Below, piece after piece: positions 8,431-17,733 of a stretch of 64,000 nucleotides of DNA. Location: NCBI GenBank assembly GCA_963977425.1, contig CAXBOO010000002.1, forward strand, positions 372,001-436,000. Direction: 5' to 3'. Origin of the DNA: CAXBOO01 sp963977425 (GTDB lineage: Bacteria; Bacteroidota; Bacteroidia; Flavobacteriales_D; Luteibaculaceae). Position numbers and translations under genes: made by a program. The notes beneath the pieces were generated by a model, which saw only the letters and a list, made by a program, of their open reading frames with translations, did no database searches and was not told the DNA's origin. The stretch's first letter is position 1; every line of letters begins with the position of its first letter.

Positions 8431-10278
8431 ATGGATAGAAATTCAGTCATCGGTTTAGTATTAATTACCGGTATATTATTAGGATACAGTTACTTTTTTG
8501 GTCCATCACCAGAAGAATTAGCAAAACAAGCAGAGCAAACAGAACAAGCTCAACAAGTAGAAAATACAGATACTGCGAAGATTGACGAAACAGCCTATAT
8601 AGCTGAGTCATTCGACACAAATACAGTAGATACACTTCAACTTCAGTTGGAAGAATTGTTGGCTAAAAAAACTTTTGGCTCTTTCTACAAAAACTCTACA
8701 GGTACCGCTAAAACCATTACCGTTACTAGTCCAAAAGCTACTTATACTTTCAACACAAAAGGCGGGGCGTTACAACAAGTTATCCTTTCTGAATACAAAA
8801 CATTCAACGACAAAGAATTGAGTCTTTTCGACCCTAATTCTGTTGATTTCAATTTGGTATTGAATCAAGATGGCAATACCATCAACACCAATGCTTTATA
8901 CTTCAATTATCAAGGTGAAGACAACCTATCTATAGCAGAAGGTGAAGAAAAAACAGTGGTATTCACAGCAGGTGAAGGCAATGACAAAGTGACTTACACT
9001 TATGTTTTCAATGCTGATTCTTACTACCTAGACTTTTCTGTTCGACACAATGCTAGCGAAGCTTCTTTAAATCTTTTTCAAGAAGGATTTAATAACGAAA
9101 AACACTTAGAAACAGAGCGCACAAAATCTTCAGTCTACTACAGAGAATATGAAGAAAAACGCGATTACCTTTCTGAAAGATCTGACGATGAAGAAATCAC
9201 AGAAACAGAACTTCATTGGGTAGCTTTTAAACAAGATTTTTTCTCTACAGCCATTATTTCTCGTCAAGGTCAGTTAAAAGCCAACAGTAAGTTAACGATT
9301 ACTCCTGGTCTTGAAACCGATACCATTCACACTAAAGCTTACGCAGCTTCATTGGCATTGCAAAACAAGGAAAGCAATTTCTTTCTTTACTACGGACCAA
9401 ACCAATACGACAACTTACGCGAGAAGGATGTTGCAGAATTTGACAGAATCATCGACTTTGGATGGGCTATTTTCGGTTGGGTAAACAAATACCTAATCTT
9501 AAACGTATTCCAATTCCTAGATGCAACAGGAATGTCTTACGGTATCATCATTTTGGTATTGACATTGCTCATCAAATTGGCCTTAAGTCCACTGACATAC
9601 AAGAACTTCTTGAGTTCAGCAAAAATGCGTGTTCTAAAACCTGAGATTGAAGCGCTGAACGAAAAAAACAAAAACGCTGATGCTGTAAAAAAACAACAAG
9701 ACACTATGGCTTTATACCGCGAAACTGGTGTAAATCCAATGGCTGGTTGCTTGCCTATGTTATTGCAAATGCCTATTCTATATGCCATGTTCCGCTTCTT
9801 CCCTGCGAGCATAGAATTGCGTCAAGAATCGTTTTTATGGGCTGATGATTTATCTTCTTACGACTCCATTATGAGTTTGCCATTTGATATTCCTTTTTAT
9901 GGCGATCATATTTCATTGTTTACTTTGATGTTGGCTGTTTCTACATTCTTCTATTCTAAGTTGAATATGGGCAACCAAGCTATGCCGCAACAACAATCTG
10001 GAATGCCGCAGATCAACATGAAAATGATGACTTACATCTTCCCTTTCATGATGTTGTTTTTCTTCAACAATTACTCTTCAGGATTGAGTTATTACTACTT
10101 CCTATCAAACGTAATCTCAATCGCGCAAATGTTCCTAATCAAGAAATATTTCGTGGACGAGGTTAAAATTTTAGCGAAAATTCAAGAACGTAAAAAGCAG
10201 AAAAAAGGCAAAAGCAATTTCCAAAAACGTATGGAAGACATGGCTAAAAAACGTGGAATCAGTACGCCTAAAGGATAA
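8431..10278 (+). CDS. yidC: Membrane protein insertase YidC
   Basis: 615 residues. An N-terminal signal-anchor helix (MDRNSVIGLVLITGILLGYSYFFG) is followed by a Gln/Glu-rich linker and a large periplasmic domain (about residues 70-350), then the conserved YidC/Oxa1 core with LTLLIKLALSPLTYKNFLSS (the arginine-equivalent cavity helix region) and the helices MAGCLPMLLQMPILYAMFRF and MKMMTYIFPFMMLFFFNNYS. The C-terminus is a basic tail (KKQKKGKSNFQKRMEDMAKK) that could contact ribosomes. It inserts and folds inner-membrane proteins alone or with Sec. It lies 38 bases after pyrG and could be co-transcribed. Confidence 0.95.
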   Translation: MDRNSVIGLVLITGILLGYSYFFGPSPEELAKQAEQTEQAQQVENTDTAKIDETAYIAESFDTNTVDTLQLQLEELLAKKTFGSFYKNSTGTAKTITVTSPKATYTFNTKGGALQQVILSEYKTFNDKELSLFDPNSVDFNLVLNQDGNTINTNALYFNYQGEDNLSIAEGEEKTVVFTAGEGNDKVTYTYVFNADSYYLDFSVRHNASEASLNLFQEGFNNEKHLETERTKSSVYYREYEEKRDYLSERSDDEEITETELHWVAFKQDFFSTAIISRQGQLKANSKLTITPGLETDTIHTKAYAASLALQNKESNFFLYYGPNQYDNLREKDVAEFDRIIDFGWAIFGWVNKYLILNVFQFLDATGMSYGIIILVLTLLIKLALSPLTYKNFLSSAKMRVLKPEIEALNEKNKNADAVKKQQDTMALYRETGVNPMAGCLPMLLQMPILYAMFRFFPASIELRQESFLWADDLSSYDSIMSLPFDIPFYGDHISLFTLMLAVSTFFYSKLNMGNQAMPQQQSGMPQINMKMMTYIFPFMMLFFFNNYSSGLSYYYFLSNVISIAQMFLIKKYFVDEVKILAKIQERKKQKKGKSNFQKRMEDMAKKRGISTPKG

Positions 10279-10325
10279 TTGGCACGTTTTCTGTAAAGCT
10301 TTATATTCACACAAACACCATTTTT

Positions 10326-10829
10326 ATGACTTTATCATTTCTTAAAAAAATTAGTGCCGCTTTATCATTAACCATTGTTTTGATGGCTTGCAATAGCACG
10401 AAGTCAGTAAGCGTTTCTGAATATTTTACAGAGTACGATAAAGTACCAGAAAATACAGCCATTTATTTTTCTAGAGGAGCTTGTTTTGGTCAGTGTCCTG
10501 AAGATCAGTTATTCATCAGTTTAGGTGGCGAATTGCAATACCGCGGAAAACGCAACGTAAAAAACGAAGGCCGTTACACTGCTTCAAACTTTGGCAAAGC
10601 AGAATTTGAGCAATTGCAACAAGAGTTGATCGACATGAACATTTTCTCTTTCACAGAAGATTACACTGGCAACATTGCTGATTTTCCACCTTACACTATT
10701 TTCATGCAAAAAGATGGTAAGGCCATAAAAATAGATGCCAAAAGTGAATACCCTGAAGAGCTGAAAGCCATCATTGTAAAATTCAGACTTTTAATAGAGG
10801 GTTTGAAGTTGGAAGCTTTGGATCACTAG
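10326..10829 (+). CDS. DUF6438 lipoprotein
   Basis: 167 residues starting with a lipoprotein signal peptide whose lipobox is LMAC (cysteine about residue 22), so it is probably anchored in the outer membrane. The mature part, with YFSRGACFGQCPEDQLFIS and RYTASNFGKAEFEQL, fits the DUF6438 family: a conserved CFGQCP motif and a beta-rich fold, function unknown. The last 47 bases overlap the 3' end of the convergent EI24-domain gene. Confidence 0.75.
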   Translation: MTLSFLKKISAALSLTIVLMACNSTKSVSVSEYFTEYDKVPENTAIYFSRGACFGQCPEDQLFISLGGELQYRGKRNVKNEGRYTASNFGKAEFEQLQQELIDMNIFSFTEDYTGNIADFPPYTIFMQKDGKAIKIDAKSEYPEELKAIIVKFRLLIEGLKLEALDH

Positions 10830-11580
10830 AATCAAACATTTTATTGAACGCCAGTGTTGCCGCTACACACGATAGCACTGGTGCCAATATCCAACCTATA
10901 TAAGGAATGGCAAACAGGAGGTAAAAACCAGCTCCTATCCCAAAGGCCAAACCAAAGTGCTGACGCATCCAGCGTACCGAAGCTCTTCTTTTAAATTTCT
11001 TACGTTCTAGATTATAATCTATAAACCCAAATCCGTAGAAATAGCACTGGAACATAAATATCAATACCACAGTAATAGGTATTACGACCGGAAAAATTAA
11101 CGATATTGCCCATAATCCGGCAGTAATCAGAAGTTCCAAGCTTAAGTTTCTAAGCGCTAGAACTACCCCTCGAATAATATCACTCATCAATTGATGTATG
11201 TTGAATGGAATTTTTTCATTCGATAAAATTTCGTTGCTTTTCTCTGAAATAAAAGCCAAAATGGGTGACATGAAAATAAAAACCAAATACCGGTTTACCG
11301 ATTGAAACAACATCCAAAAACTCAAACGCATCATCCACATGGCTAATGTGTAAAGCCAAGAATCTTTGTATTCCTGCAATCCGAAGATATTTATGCACCA
11401 ATTCAGCAGTTCTTCGCTTGCAGTTGTAAACAATGTACTGGTTACAAAAAACAAGCCCAGTGCCACCAAAATGGGATAAAGAAAAAAGTGTTTTAGTTTA
11501 TTGGACCCTAGAAATTTCCATGCTTTAGGGTAACATTTCACAGCTGTAGCGATGTATCCTATTTGCTTTACCAAGTTCAT
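10783..11580 (-). CDS. EI24 / CysZ-like multi-pass membrane protein
   Basis: 265 residues with several hydrophobic segments (about 34-52, 85-105, 150-180, 210-245). The spacing and the FLYPILVALGLFF and CYFYGFGFIDYNLERKKF stretches match the EI24/CysZ (PF07264) family, which includes the E. coli sulfate transporter CysZ. In Bacteroidota the substrate is not established and no sulfate genes lie nearby. The C-terminal 15 codons or so overlap the convergent DUF6438 gene. Its start lies 49 bases from the divergent purB start, and the purB promoter region begins right at its first codon. Confidence 0.7.
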   Translation of the reverse strand: MNLVKQIGYIATAVKCYPKAWKFLGSNKLKHFFLYPILVALGLFFVTSTLFTTASEELLNWCINIFGLQEYKDSWLYTLAMWMMRLSFWMLFQSVNRYLVFIFMSPILAFISEKSNEILSNEKIPFNIHQLMSDIIRGVVLALRNLSLELLITAGLWAISLIFPVVIPITVVLIFMFQCYFYGFGFIDYNLERKKFKRRASVRWMRQHFGLAFGIGAGFYLLFAIPYIGWILAPVLSCVAATLAFNKMFDSSDPKLPTSNPLLKV

Positions 11581-11604
11581 TTGCCTCTAAGTATTATATA
11601 AGTG

Positions 11605-11612
11605 TATTTTTG
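11605..11612 (+). promoter_or_regulatory. purB promoter (-33 TTG and -7 TATTTTTG)
   Basis: TATTTTTG matches the TAnnTTTG box, with a TTG at 11581-11583 about 21 bases upstream, giving both elements of a Bacteroidota promoter. The purB ATG follows 16 bases after the box, so the predicted leader is very short. Confidence 0.55.
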
Positions 11613-11628
11613 CACAAAATTAAAGCCG

Positions 11629-12972
11629 ATGAATGCCAGCTTAATGGCCGTATCACCAATTGACGGAAGATACAAAAACAAGGTAGAAGGATTAAGTCTT
11701 TACTTTTCTGAATTTGCCTTAATAAAATACAGAGTTCAAGTAGAAATCGAATACCTTATTCACCTAAGCCAGTTTCTGGATTTAGAAGGTTTTTCAGAAA
11801 GTAGCATTGCTCCACTTCGTGCCATCTACAAAGATTTTACCGAAGCCGATGCTTTAGCTGTAAAGAAGATAGAAAGTACAACCAACCACGATGTAAAAGC
11901 CGTAGAATATTTCATCAAAGACAAATTAGATGGCCTAAATCTAAGCAGCATCAAAGAGTGGGTTCACTTCGGATTGACGTCTCAGGACATCAACAACACG
12001 TCTGTACCTTTGAGTTTGAAGGAAGGAATTGAAAATGAATTCTACCCTGTAATTGAACAAATTATAGAAACATTAACCGGCTTAGCCAACGATTGGAGAG
12101 AAATCCCACTTTTGGCTCGAACGCACGGTCAACCAGCTTCGCCTACCATGTTGGGTAAAGAAGTAATGGTGTTTGTAGAGCGCCTTAGCAAGCAAGTAGA
12201 CGATATGCGTCACATTCCTTTCGCATCTAAATTTGGTGGCGCTACAGGTAACTTCAATGCGCATACGGTAGCTTTTCCTGAACACAACTGGCCAGAATTT
12301 GCCAACGAATTCGTAAACAATGGCTTGGGATTATCGCGTTCGCAGATTACGACTCAAATAGAGCACTACGATTACCTAGCTGCTTTGTTTGATAACATGA
12401 AACGTATCAACACCATCATCATTGATATGGACCGTGATTTCTGGACCTACATTTCGATGGATTATTTCAAGCAAAAAATAAAAGCTGGAGAAGTTGGATC
12501 ATCGGCCATGCCACACAAAGTAAATCCTATCGACTTTGAAAATTCAGAAGGCAACTTAGGCTTAGCCAATGCTTTGTACACGCACTTATCAGAAAAATTG
12601 CCTGTTTCTCGTTTGCAAAGAGATTTAACCGACTCTACTGTTTTGCGTAACGTTGGTGTGCCTATCGCGCATACTGTTATCGCTTTCCAAGCTACGCTTA
12701 AAGGTTTAAGTAAATTGTTGCTAAACGCTGATAAAATTGCTTTGGATTTAGAAAACAACTGGGCGGTTGTAGCCGAGGCTATTCAAACCATTCTGCGAAG
12801 AGAAAAGTACCCTAACCCGTACGAAGCTTTGAAAGAACTTACTCGTACCAACGAAGCCGTTAACGCCAACACCATGGCTCGCTTTATTGATACACTTAAG
12901 GTGTCTGACGAAGTAAAAGCGGAAATGAAAAACATAACGCCTAGTAATTACACAGGTACTGACTTATTCTAA
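11629..12972 (+). CDS. purB: Adenylosuccinate lyase
   Basis: 447 residues from ATG 11629 (MNASLMAVSPIDGRYKNKV). The upstream in-frame start at 11602 falls inside the promoter and is rejected. The enzyme cleaves SAICAR to AICAR and adenylosuccinate to AMP in purine synthesis. Visible motifs: the substrate loop TSQDINNTS, the catalytic-histidine block ARTHGQPASPTMLGKE, and the fumarase/aspartase superfamily signature GSSAMPHKVNPIDFENSE. Length and motifs are normal for the E. coli-type PurB. The next gene starts at the base after its stop codon. Confidence 0.96.
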   Translation: MNASLMAVSPIDGRYKNKVEGLSLYFSEFALIKYRVQVEIEYLIHLSQFLDLEGFSESSIAPLRAIYKDFTEADALAVKKIESTTNHDVKAVEYFIKDKLDGLNLSSIKEWVHFGLTSQDINNTSVPLSLKEGIENEFYPVIEQIIETLTGLANDWREIPLLARTHGQPASPTMLGKEVMVFVERLSKQVDDMRHIPFASKFGGATGNFNAHTVAFPEHNWPEFANEFVNNGLGLSRSQITTQIEHYDYLAALFDNMKRINTIIIDMDRDFWTYISMDYFKQKIKAGEVGSSAMPHKVNPIDFENSEGNLGLANALYTHLSEKLPVSRLQRDLTDSTVLRNVGVPIAHTVIAFQATLKGLSKLLLNADKIALDLENNWAVVAEAIQTILRREKYPNPYEALKELTRTNEAVNANTMARFIDTLKVSDEVKAEMKNITPSNYTGTDLF

Positions 12973-14802
12973 ATGAAAAACTACCACTTTGTATATGAGC
13001 TATTAAAGCCCTACCGTAAAAAGGTTGGATTGAATATCATGTTCAACTTTTTGAGCTCATTACTCAGTGTTTTCACTTTTGGATCCATTGTACCTTTCCT
13101 CAACATTCTGTTTAAGGAAGTGCAAACCATTACTCCTCACCCGGGGAAGTTTGACTTGAGTTCAGATTATTTTCTGAGCCTTGTCAATCATAAAATTGAA
13201 TTTTTTATTGTGCATGAAGGAAAGCAGCAAGCGCTCTTGGGCATTTGCGCTTTCATCATCATTGTGTTTTTTCTTAAAAACATCTGTTCGTATTTAGGCC
13301 AATATCAAATGGCCTATTTGCGCAATGCCGTTGTGCGCGATTTAAGACAGAAAATACACAGCCGTATCCTACAACTCCCACTTCTCTACTTCAACGATGA
13401 GCGAAAAGGAAATGTTCTCACAAAGGCTACCAGCGATGTTACCGAAATAGAATTCTCTATTATGGGGAGTCTACAAATGTTTTTTCGCGATCCAATCACC
13501 TTCTTCATCTACCTCATTACATTACTGATAATGAGTTGGGAGCTGACCATTTTTGTTTTGGTATTACTGCCTATCTCAGGATTCATTATTTCTAGAATGG
13601 GTAAAAAATTGAAGAATGCAGCAGGACGTGGACAAAACAAATTGGGCGAAGTAATGTCCTTATTCGATGAAACACTTGGTGGATTACGGGTCATTAAGTC
13701 TTTCAATGCTGAAGACAATATCCACCACAAATTCGAAACCGAAAGCAACAACTTTTTCGAATTGATGGTAAAACTTTTCCGCCGTCAATATCTGGCTTCG
13801 CCTTTGAGCGAAATCATGGGAAGTATTTCCATTGCCGTTGTATTGTATTTTGGTGGAGCGTTGATTTTGGATGGCAATTCATCTTTTGATGGTGCCTTCT
13901 TTGTTACCTTTTTGATCATTTTTTCTCAGCTTATTCCCCCAGCTAAATCTTTCTCTGAAGGATTTTTCAAACTCAAAAAAGGATTGGCTTCTACAGAAAG
14001 AATCAACGAACTGTACAAAGAACCTTCCGAGCCCTTACATAAGGGGAAGAACTTGGTTAAAACTACTTTCGATGGTAGCATAGAACTGAAGAACACACAC
14101 TTTACATACAAAAACGGAGCAAATGCTCTGAACAATGTTTCGCTGACCATAAATAAAGGGAGCAGTACCGCTTTAGTCGGTCAATCTGGTTCGGGCAAAA
14201 GTACCTTGGTAAGTATTCTTCCGCTTTTCATAACGCCGAACAAAGGAGAAATCTTTATCGATGGCATCGACATATTGGATATAGAATTAAAAAGCCTACG
14301 AAACCTATTTGGCATCGTAAGTCAAGAAGCAATATTGTTCAACGATTCGATTGCATACAACGTTAAGTTGGGCAAATCAGATGCTACAGAAGCTGAAGTT
14401 ATAGACGCGCTTAAAATTGCCAATGCTTGGGAATTTGTAGAAAAACTCGAAAACGGAATCAACCAAAATATTGGTGAAAACGGCAACAAACTATCTGGCG
14501 GGCAAAAACAACGATTGTCTATTGCTAGAGCCGTACTGGCCAATGCGCCAATATTGCTTTTAGATGAAGCCACATCTGCGCTGGATACCGAAAGCGAAAA
14601 GATAGTGCAAGCAGCATTAGAAAACTTGATGAAAGGCCGTACTTCGGTTGTGATTGCCCATAGACTATCTACTGTAAGCAATACTGATAAAATTGTGGTT
14701 ATGCAAGACGGTGAAATCATTGAAGAAGGAGCCCACAAAGAACTTTTGGCTACCAAAGGCAAGTACTACAACCTATGCTCCTTACAAGGTATTGAGGCTT
14801 AG
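12973..14802 (+). CDS. ABC exporter, fused permease-ATPase (MsbA-like)
   Basis: 609 residues forming a half-transporter. An N-terminal ABC transporter type-1 membrane domain of six helices (about 15-330, with an unusually long periplasmic insertion in the first loop) is followed by a nucleotide-binding domain with Walker A GQSGSGKST, signature LSGGQKQRLS, Walker B ILLLDEATSALD and the H-loop VVIAHRLST. It would work as a homodimer. Similarity to MsbA suggests lipid A or lipid export, but drug or peptide export is equally possible. It abuts purB without a gap, so the two are probably transcribed together. Confidence 0.85.
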   Translation: MKNYHFVYELLKPYRKKVGLNIMFNFLSSLLSVFTFGSIVPFLNILFKEVQTITPHPGKFDLSSDYFLSLVNHKIEFFIVHEGKQQALLGICAFIIIVFFLKNICSYLGQYQMAYLRNAVVRDLRQKIHSRILQLPLLYFNDERKGNVLTKATSDVTEIEFSIMGSLQMFFRDPITFFIYLITLLIMSWELTIFVLVLLPISGFIISRMGKKLKNAAGRGQNKLGEVMSLFDETLGGLRVIKSFNAEDNIHHKFETESNNFFELMVKLFRRQYLASPLSEIMGSISIAVVLYFGGALILDGNSSFDGAFFVTFLIIFSQLIPPAKSFSEGFFKLKKGLASTERINELYKEPSEPLHKGKNLVKTTFDGSIELKNTHFTYKNGANALNNVSLTINKGSSTALVGQSGSGKSTLVSILPLFITPNKGEIFIDGIDILDIELKSLRNLFGIVSQEAILFNDSIAYNVKLGKSDATEAEVIDALKIANAWEFVEKLENGINQNIGENGNKLSGGQKQRLSIARAVLANAPILLLDEATSALDTESEKIVQAALENLMKGRTSVVIAHRLSTVSNTDKIVVMQDGEIIEEGAHKELLATKGKYYNLCSLQGIEA

Positions 14803-14863
14803 TTAGGTCCCTCTTACTCTTCTACTATTTTTCATTTCTTTCGTGTGGAACAAAAGAGTCAAA

Positions 14864-14881
14864 TCCCGATTGCTATCGGGA
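14864..14881. terminator. GC-rich hairpin after the ABC exporter
   Basis: TCCCGATTGCTATCGGGA is a 7-bp perfect stem with a four-base loop lying between two convergent genes. There is only a weak T tail (ACTATTTC) on the plus side. It could end the purB-exporter transcript. I recall near-identical CCCGAT...ATCGGG hairpins as frequent intergenic elements in flavobacterial genomes, so it may equally be a dispersed repeat. Confidence 0.45.
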
Positions 14882-14916
14882 CTATTTCTCGAATTTGAAC
14901 TGTTAAATTGAAGTTT

Positions 14917-15465
14917 TTAATTACGAGGTTCTCTCAATTTTTTCCGGAGTTTTACACTTAAATTTTTTGCCCTATTCCGTAAACCTGGGCTTTCTTCTTG
15001 TGGAAAACTGCTGAGTACCAATAACATTTCTTCCGATAATTCTGGGTAATGCAAGGCTACATTCACGGCGCACAACATGGCATGAGCTCTAGGCGCTATG
15101 GGCAAAGCAGCATTGCTGGTGGTTTTCACAGCCAAGTCGTACAATTCTCCCTCCAAATTAGCATCAACACGAATAAAGGTAAAGGCACGCCATAAATCGC
15201 GCTGCAAACTGTGGCTGTTGGTATTTTTTAATACCTCCCATACCTGGTATTGGTGCTTACTACCATCTGCCGGATGGCGCTCTATATAATGGGTTAAAAG
15301 CCAACCCATTTTCCATGTGATTTTCTTTTCTGAGCTGCGGCTCATGGCTAAGCAAAAAGTTGACCAATCGAAACCTTGCCCCGACATGGCTTCAACCAAA
15401 TGCACAATGTTTTGCTTGCTTCTGTCGGACTCTAAGGAGCTTTGTATGGCTGAAATGGATAACAC
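14917..15465 (-). CDS. Conserved hypothetical, HEAT-repeat-like helical protein
   Basis: 182 residues, with no signal peptide or membrane segment, predicted to be all-helical. Pairs of amphipathic helices separated by short turns (for example ITWKMGWLLTHYIER and SLQRDLWRAFTFIRV) resemble HEAT or adenylosuccinate-independent ARM-type repeats seen in DNA-alkylation-repair-like adaptor proteins. I do not recognise a specific family. It diverges by 49 bases from a uracil-DNA glycosylase-family gene, which may hint at a repair role, but this is only positional. The C-terminus is strongly basic (AKNLSVKLRKKLREPRN). Confidence 0.6.
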   Translation of the reverse strand: MLSISAIQSSLESDRSKQNIVHLVEAMSGQGFDWSTFCLAMSRSSEKKITWKMGWLLTHYIERHPADGSKHQYQVWEVLKNTNSHSLQRDLWRAFTFIRVDANLEGELYDLAVKTTSNAALPIAPRAHAMLCAVNVALHYPELSEEMLLVLSSFPQEESPGLRNRAKNLSVKLRKKLREPRN

Positions 15466-15514
15466 AAACGCAAGTTATACCCTTTGCCCAAAAATTGCAT
15501 ATTTTTCTAGTTCC

Positions 15515-16093
15515 ATGTCATTACTTTCGACCATACAACAATGCACGCTTTGCGCCGACACCTTGCCGCATGGACCAAGACCCGTTTTGCAATTCTCACC
15601 ACATTCTAAAATTGTTATCATAGGGCAAGCGCCTGGATCTAAAGTACATACCTCGGGCAAGCCGTGGGATGACCAAAGTGGAAAAAAGTTAAGACAGTGG
15701 TTGGACGTAAGCGATGACGATTTTTACAACCCCGATAAATTTGCCTTGGTACCCATGGGATTCTGTTATCCTGGCACAGGAAAAAGTGGCGATTTGCCTC
15801 CAAAAAAGATATGTGCACCCACTTGGCATCCTGATATTCTGGAGCAATTTGAAGAAAACCCCTTGGTTGTGCTCATTGGCACTTATGCTCAAAAATACTA
15901 TTTAAACACCAAGCAAAACCTAACCGAAACCGTGCTAAGAGCGGAAGAATTTCTTCCAGAATTTTTGCCTCTACCCCATCCTTCGCCGAGAAACCAACAT
16001 TGGCTCAAAAAAAATCCATGGTTCGAAACAGGTGTTGTGCCCTTGCTTCAAGCCGAGGTTAAAAAACATTTGGCTAAAGAACATCGACTTTAA
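15515..16093 (+). CDS. Uracil-DNA glycosylase superfamily protein
   Basis: 192 residues from ATG 15515. Longer in-frame starts run back across the divergent gene and add no recognisable sequence. Motif A is GQAPGSKVHTSGKPW (residues 37-51) and motif B is LPHPSPRNQHWLKKN near the C-terminus, the pattern of the uracil-DNA glycosylase-like fold (PF03167). The two N-terminal cysteines (CTLC) recall the iron-sulfur variants, but only these two are well placed, so an intact cluster is doubtful. It would be expected to remove uracil or another damaged base, but the exact substrate cannot be assigned. Confidence 0.8.
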   Translation: MSLLSTIQQCTLCADTLPHGPRPVLQFSPHSKIVIIGQAPGSKVHTSGKPWDDQSGKKLRQWLDVSDDDFYNPDKFALVPMGFCYPGTGKSGDLPPKKICAPTWHPDILEQFEENPLVVLIGTYAQKYYLNTKQNLTETVLRAEEFLPEFLPLPHPSPRNQHWLKKNPWFETGVVPLLQAEVKKHLAKEHRL

Positions 16094-16145
16094 TCTAAAC
16101 TATTACGAACTCAAAAACATCCAAAAAAATAAAGACCTTTAGCCC

Positions 16146-16532
16146 ATGACTTACAAAACCCTTATGTTCATACACCTTTACACCATACTCCCTTGTATTG
16201 TGTTGGGCGCCGTCAACTTCATGCTTCGCAAAGGATCACCTTATCACAAATACGTGGGCATTACTTTTATGATCTTGATGCTATTTACTGCTGCAATCAC
16301 ATTGTTTATGCCAGCACATGTAGGACCTAAATTCATGGGCCATTTTGGATACATCCATTTATTTAGTTTTCTAACCATTTACAGTATACCTACAGCCTAC
16401 ATTGCCATTAAAAAAGGGAACGTAAAAAAACACCGAAACAAATTGGTTGGCTTATACATTGGGGCTATTTTATTGGCTGGAGCATTTACTTTAATGCCCG
16501 GAAGATACCTCCACACCGTTCTATTTACTTAA
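16146..16532 (+). CDS. Small four-helix membrane protein (DUF2306-like)
   Basis: 128 residues with four clear transmembrane helices (about 5-24, 37-54, 68-88, 100-120). Histidines in the helices (FIHLYT, FGHFGYIHLF, KKHRNKLVG split by short gaps) and the overall spacing resemble the DUF2306 family of predicted membrane proteins, some of which look like small haem- or redox-linked four-helix bundles. That functional idea is speculative. It stands between the UDG-like gene and an alcohol dehydrogenase on the same strand. Confidence 0.6.
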   Translation: MTYKTLMFIHLYTILPCIVLGAVNFMLRKGSPYHKYVGITFMILMLFTAAITLFMPAHVGPKFMGHFGYIHLFSFLTIYSIPTAYIAIKKGNVKKHRNKLVGLYIGAILLAGAFTLMPGRYLHTVLFT

Positions 16533-16573
16533 TTTCAAACGGCAAGGAGTGTTACTCCGTAAATGCACTTATC

Positions 16574-17731
16574 ATGATCAATTTCGAATTTCAAAATCCC
16601 ACAAAAATCATTTTTGGCAAAGGCCAAATGGATAAACTGCAAAGCAATATACCGGCAAAGGCAAAAGTACTTATGCTATATGGTGGTGGGAGCATCAAAA
16701 AAAACGGGATATACGATGGGGTTAAAAATGCCTTAAAAGATTATTCTGTTGAAGAATTTGGAGGCATACCTGCCAACCCAGAATATTCTGTATTGATTAA
16801 AGCCCTAGAGCTTATTAAAGAAAAAAAGATTGATTTCCTATTGGCCGTTGGTGGCGGATCGGTTATAGATGGCACAAAATTTTTAGCTTCTGCAGCGTTG
16901 TATGACGGCGACAATCCTTGGGACATTCTTGCCAAAGGAATTAGAAGTGAACAAGCCTTACCATTTGGAACCGTATTAACATTACCGGCTACGGGCAGTG
17001 AAATGAACAGCGGCGCAGTTATTACTAACAATGCTTTGAAGGAGAAACGAGGCATGGGAGGATTGGCAGTATTCCCGCAATTTTCTATTCTAGATCCTAG
17101 CGTTATAGAATCCATACCAGAAAGACAATTGGCCAACGGAATTACCGATGCCTTTACCCACGTACTAGAACAATACATGACCTACCCTGCTGACGGACAG
17201 CTACAAGACCGTTTTGCGGAATCGATATTGCAAACATTGTTAGAAGTAGCTCCGAAAGTCATTGCCAACCCAAAAGATTACGCAGCCTGCAGCAATTTTA
17301 TGTGGTGCTGTACTATGGCTCTGAATGGTTTGATACAAAAAGGCGTTCCTACCGATTGGGCTATTCATGGCATGGGACACGAGTTAACGGCACTATTCGG
17401 CATAGACCACGCCCGGACATTGGCCATAGTATTACCAAGCCATTACACGTTCAACTTCGAAAGAAAAAAAGAAAAACTAGCACAATACGGTCGAAGAGTC
17501 TGGGCATTGAACGGATCAGATACAGATGTAGCCAAAGAAGCCATTCAAAAAACGGAAAGCTTTTTTCATCAATTGGGCATAAAAACCAAACTATCGGAAT
17601 ACACGCAGGACTTTGAAGGCACAGCCGAAGAAATTGAAAAACGCTTTGTAGAAAGAAAATGGTTAGGACTGGGTGAACACAAAGATTTAAATCCTTCGCA
17701 AGTACGAGAGATTATGGCTATGACTTACTAA
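16574..17731 (+). CDS. Iron-containing alcohol dehydrogenase (YqhD/BDH type)
   Basis: 385 residues. The N-terminal dinucleotide-binding half carries YGGGSIKKNGIYDGV and the phosphate-binding AVGGGSVIDGTKF. The helical C-terminal half holds the metal ligands: Asp in NGITDAFTHVLEQ (about residue 196), and the histidines of HGMGHELTALFGIDHARTLA. This pattern, with TGSEMNSGAVITN, is that of NADPH-dependent YqhD/butanol dehydrogenases that reduce short aldehydes. It probably detoxifies aldehydes or disposes of reductant. The DMT-transporter gene begins 2 bases after its stop. Confidence 0.88.
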   Translation: MINFEFQNPTKIIFGKGQMDKLQSNIPAKAKVLMLYGGGSIKKNGIYDGVKNALKDYSVEEFGGIPANPEYSVLIKALELIKEKKIDFLLAVGGGSVIDGTKFLASAALYDGDNPWDILAKGIRSEQALPFGTVLTLPATGSEMNSGAVITNNALKEKRGMGGLAVFPQFSILDPSVIESIPERQLANGITDAFTHVLEQYMTYPADGQLQDRFAESILQTLLEVAPKVIANPKDYAACSNFMWCCTMALNGLIQKGVPTDWAIHGMGHELTALFGIDHARTLAIVLPSHYTFNFERKKEKLAQYGRRVWALNGSDTDVAKEAIQKTESFFHQLGIKTKLSEYTQDFEGTAEEIEKRFVERKWLGLGEHKDLNPSQVREIMAMTY

Positions 17732-17733
17732 GT

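Noticed and set aside
15317..15514. Longer N-terminus for the uracil-DNA glycosylase-family gene
   Set aside because: This part lies opposite the divergent HEAT-like gene, and the family begins near the ATG at 15515.
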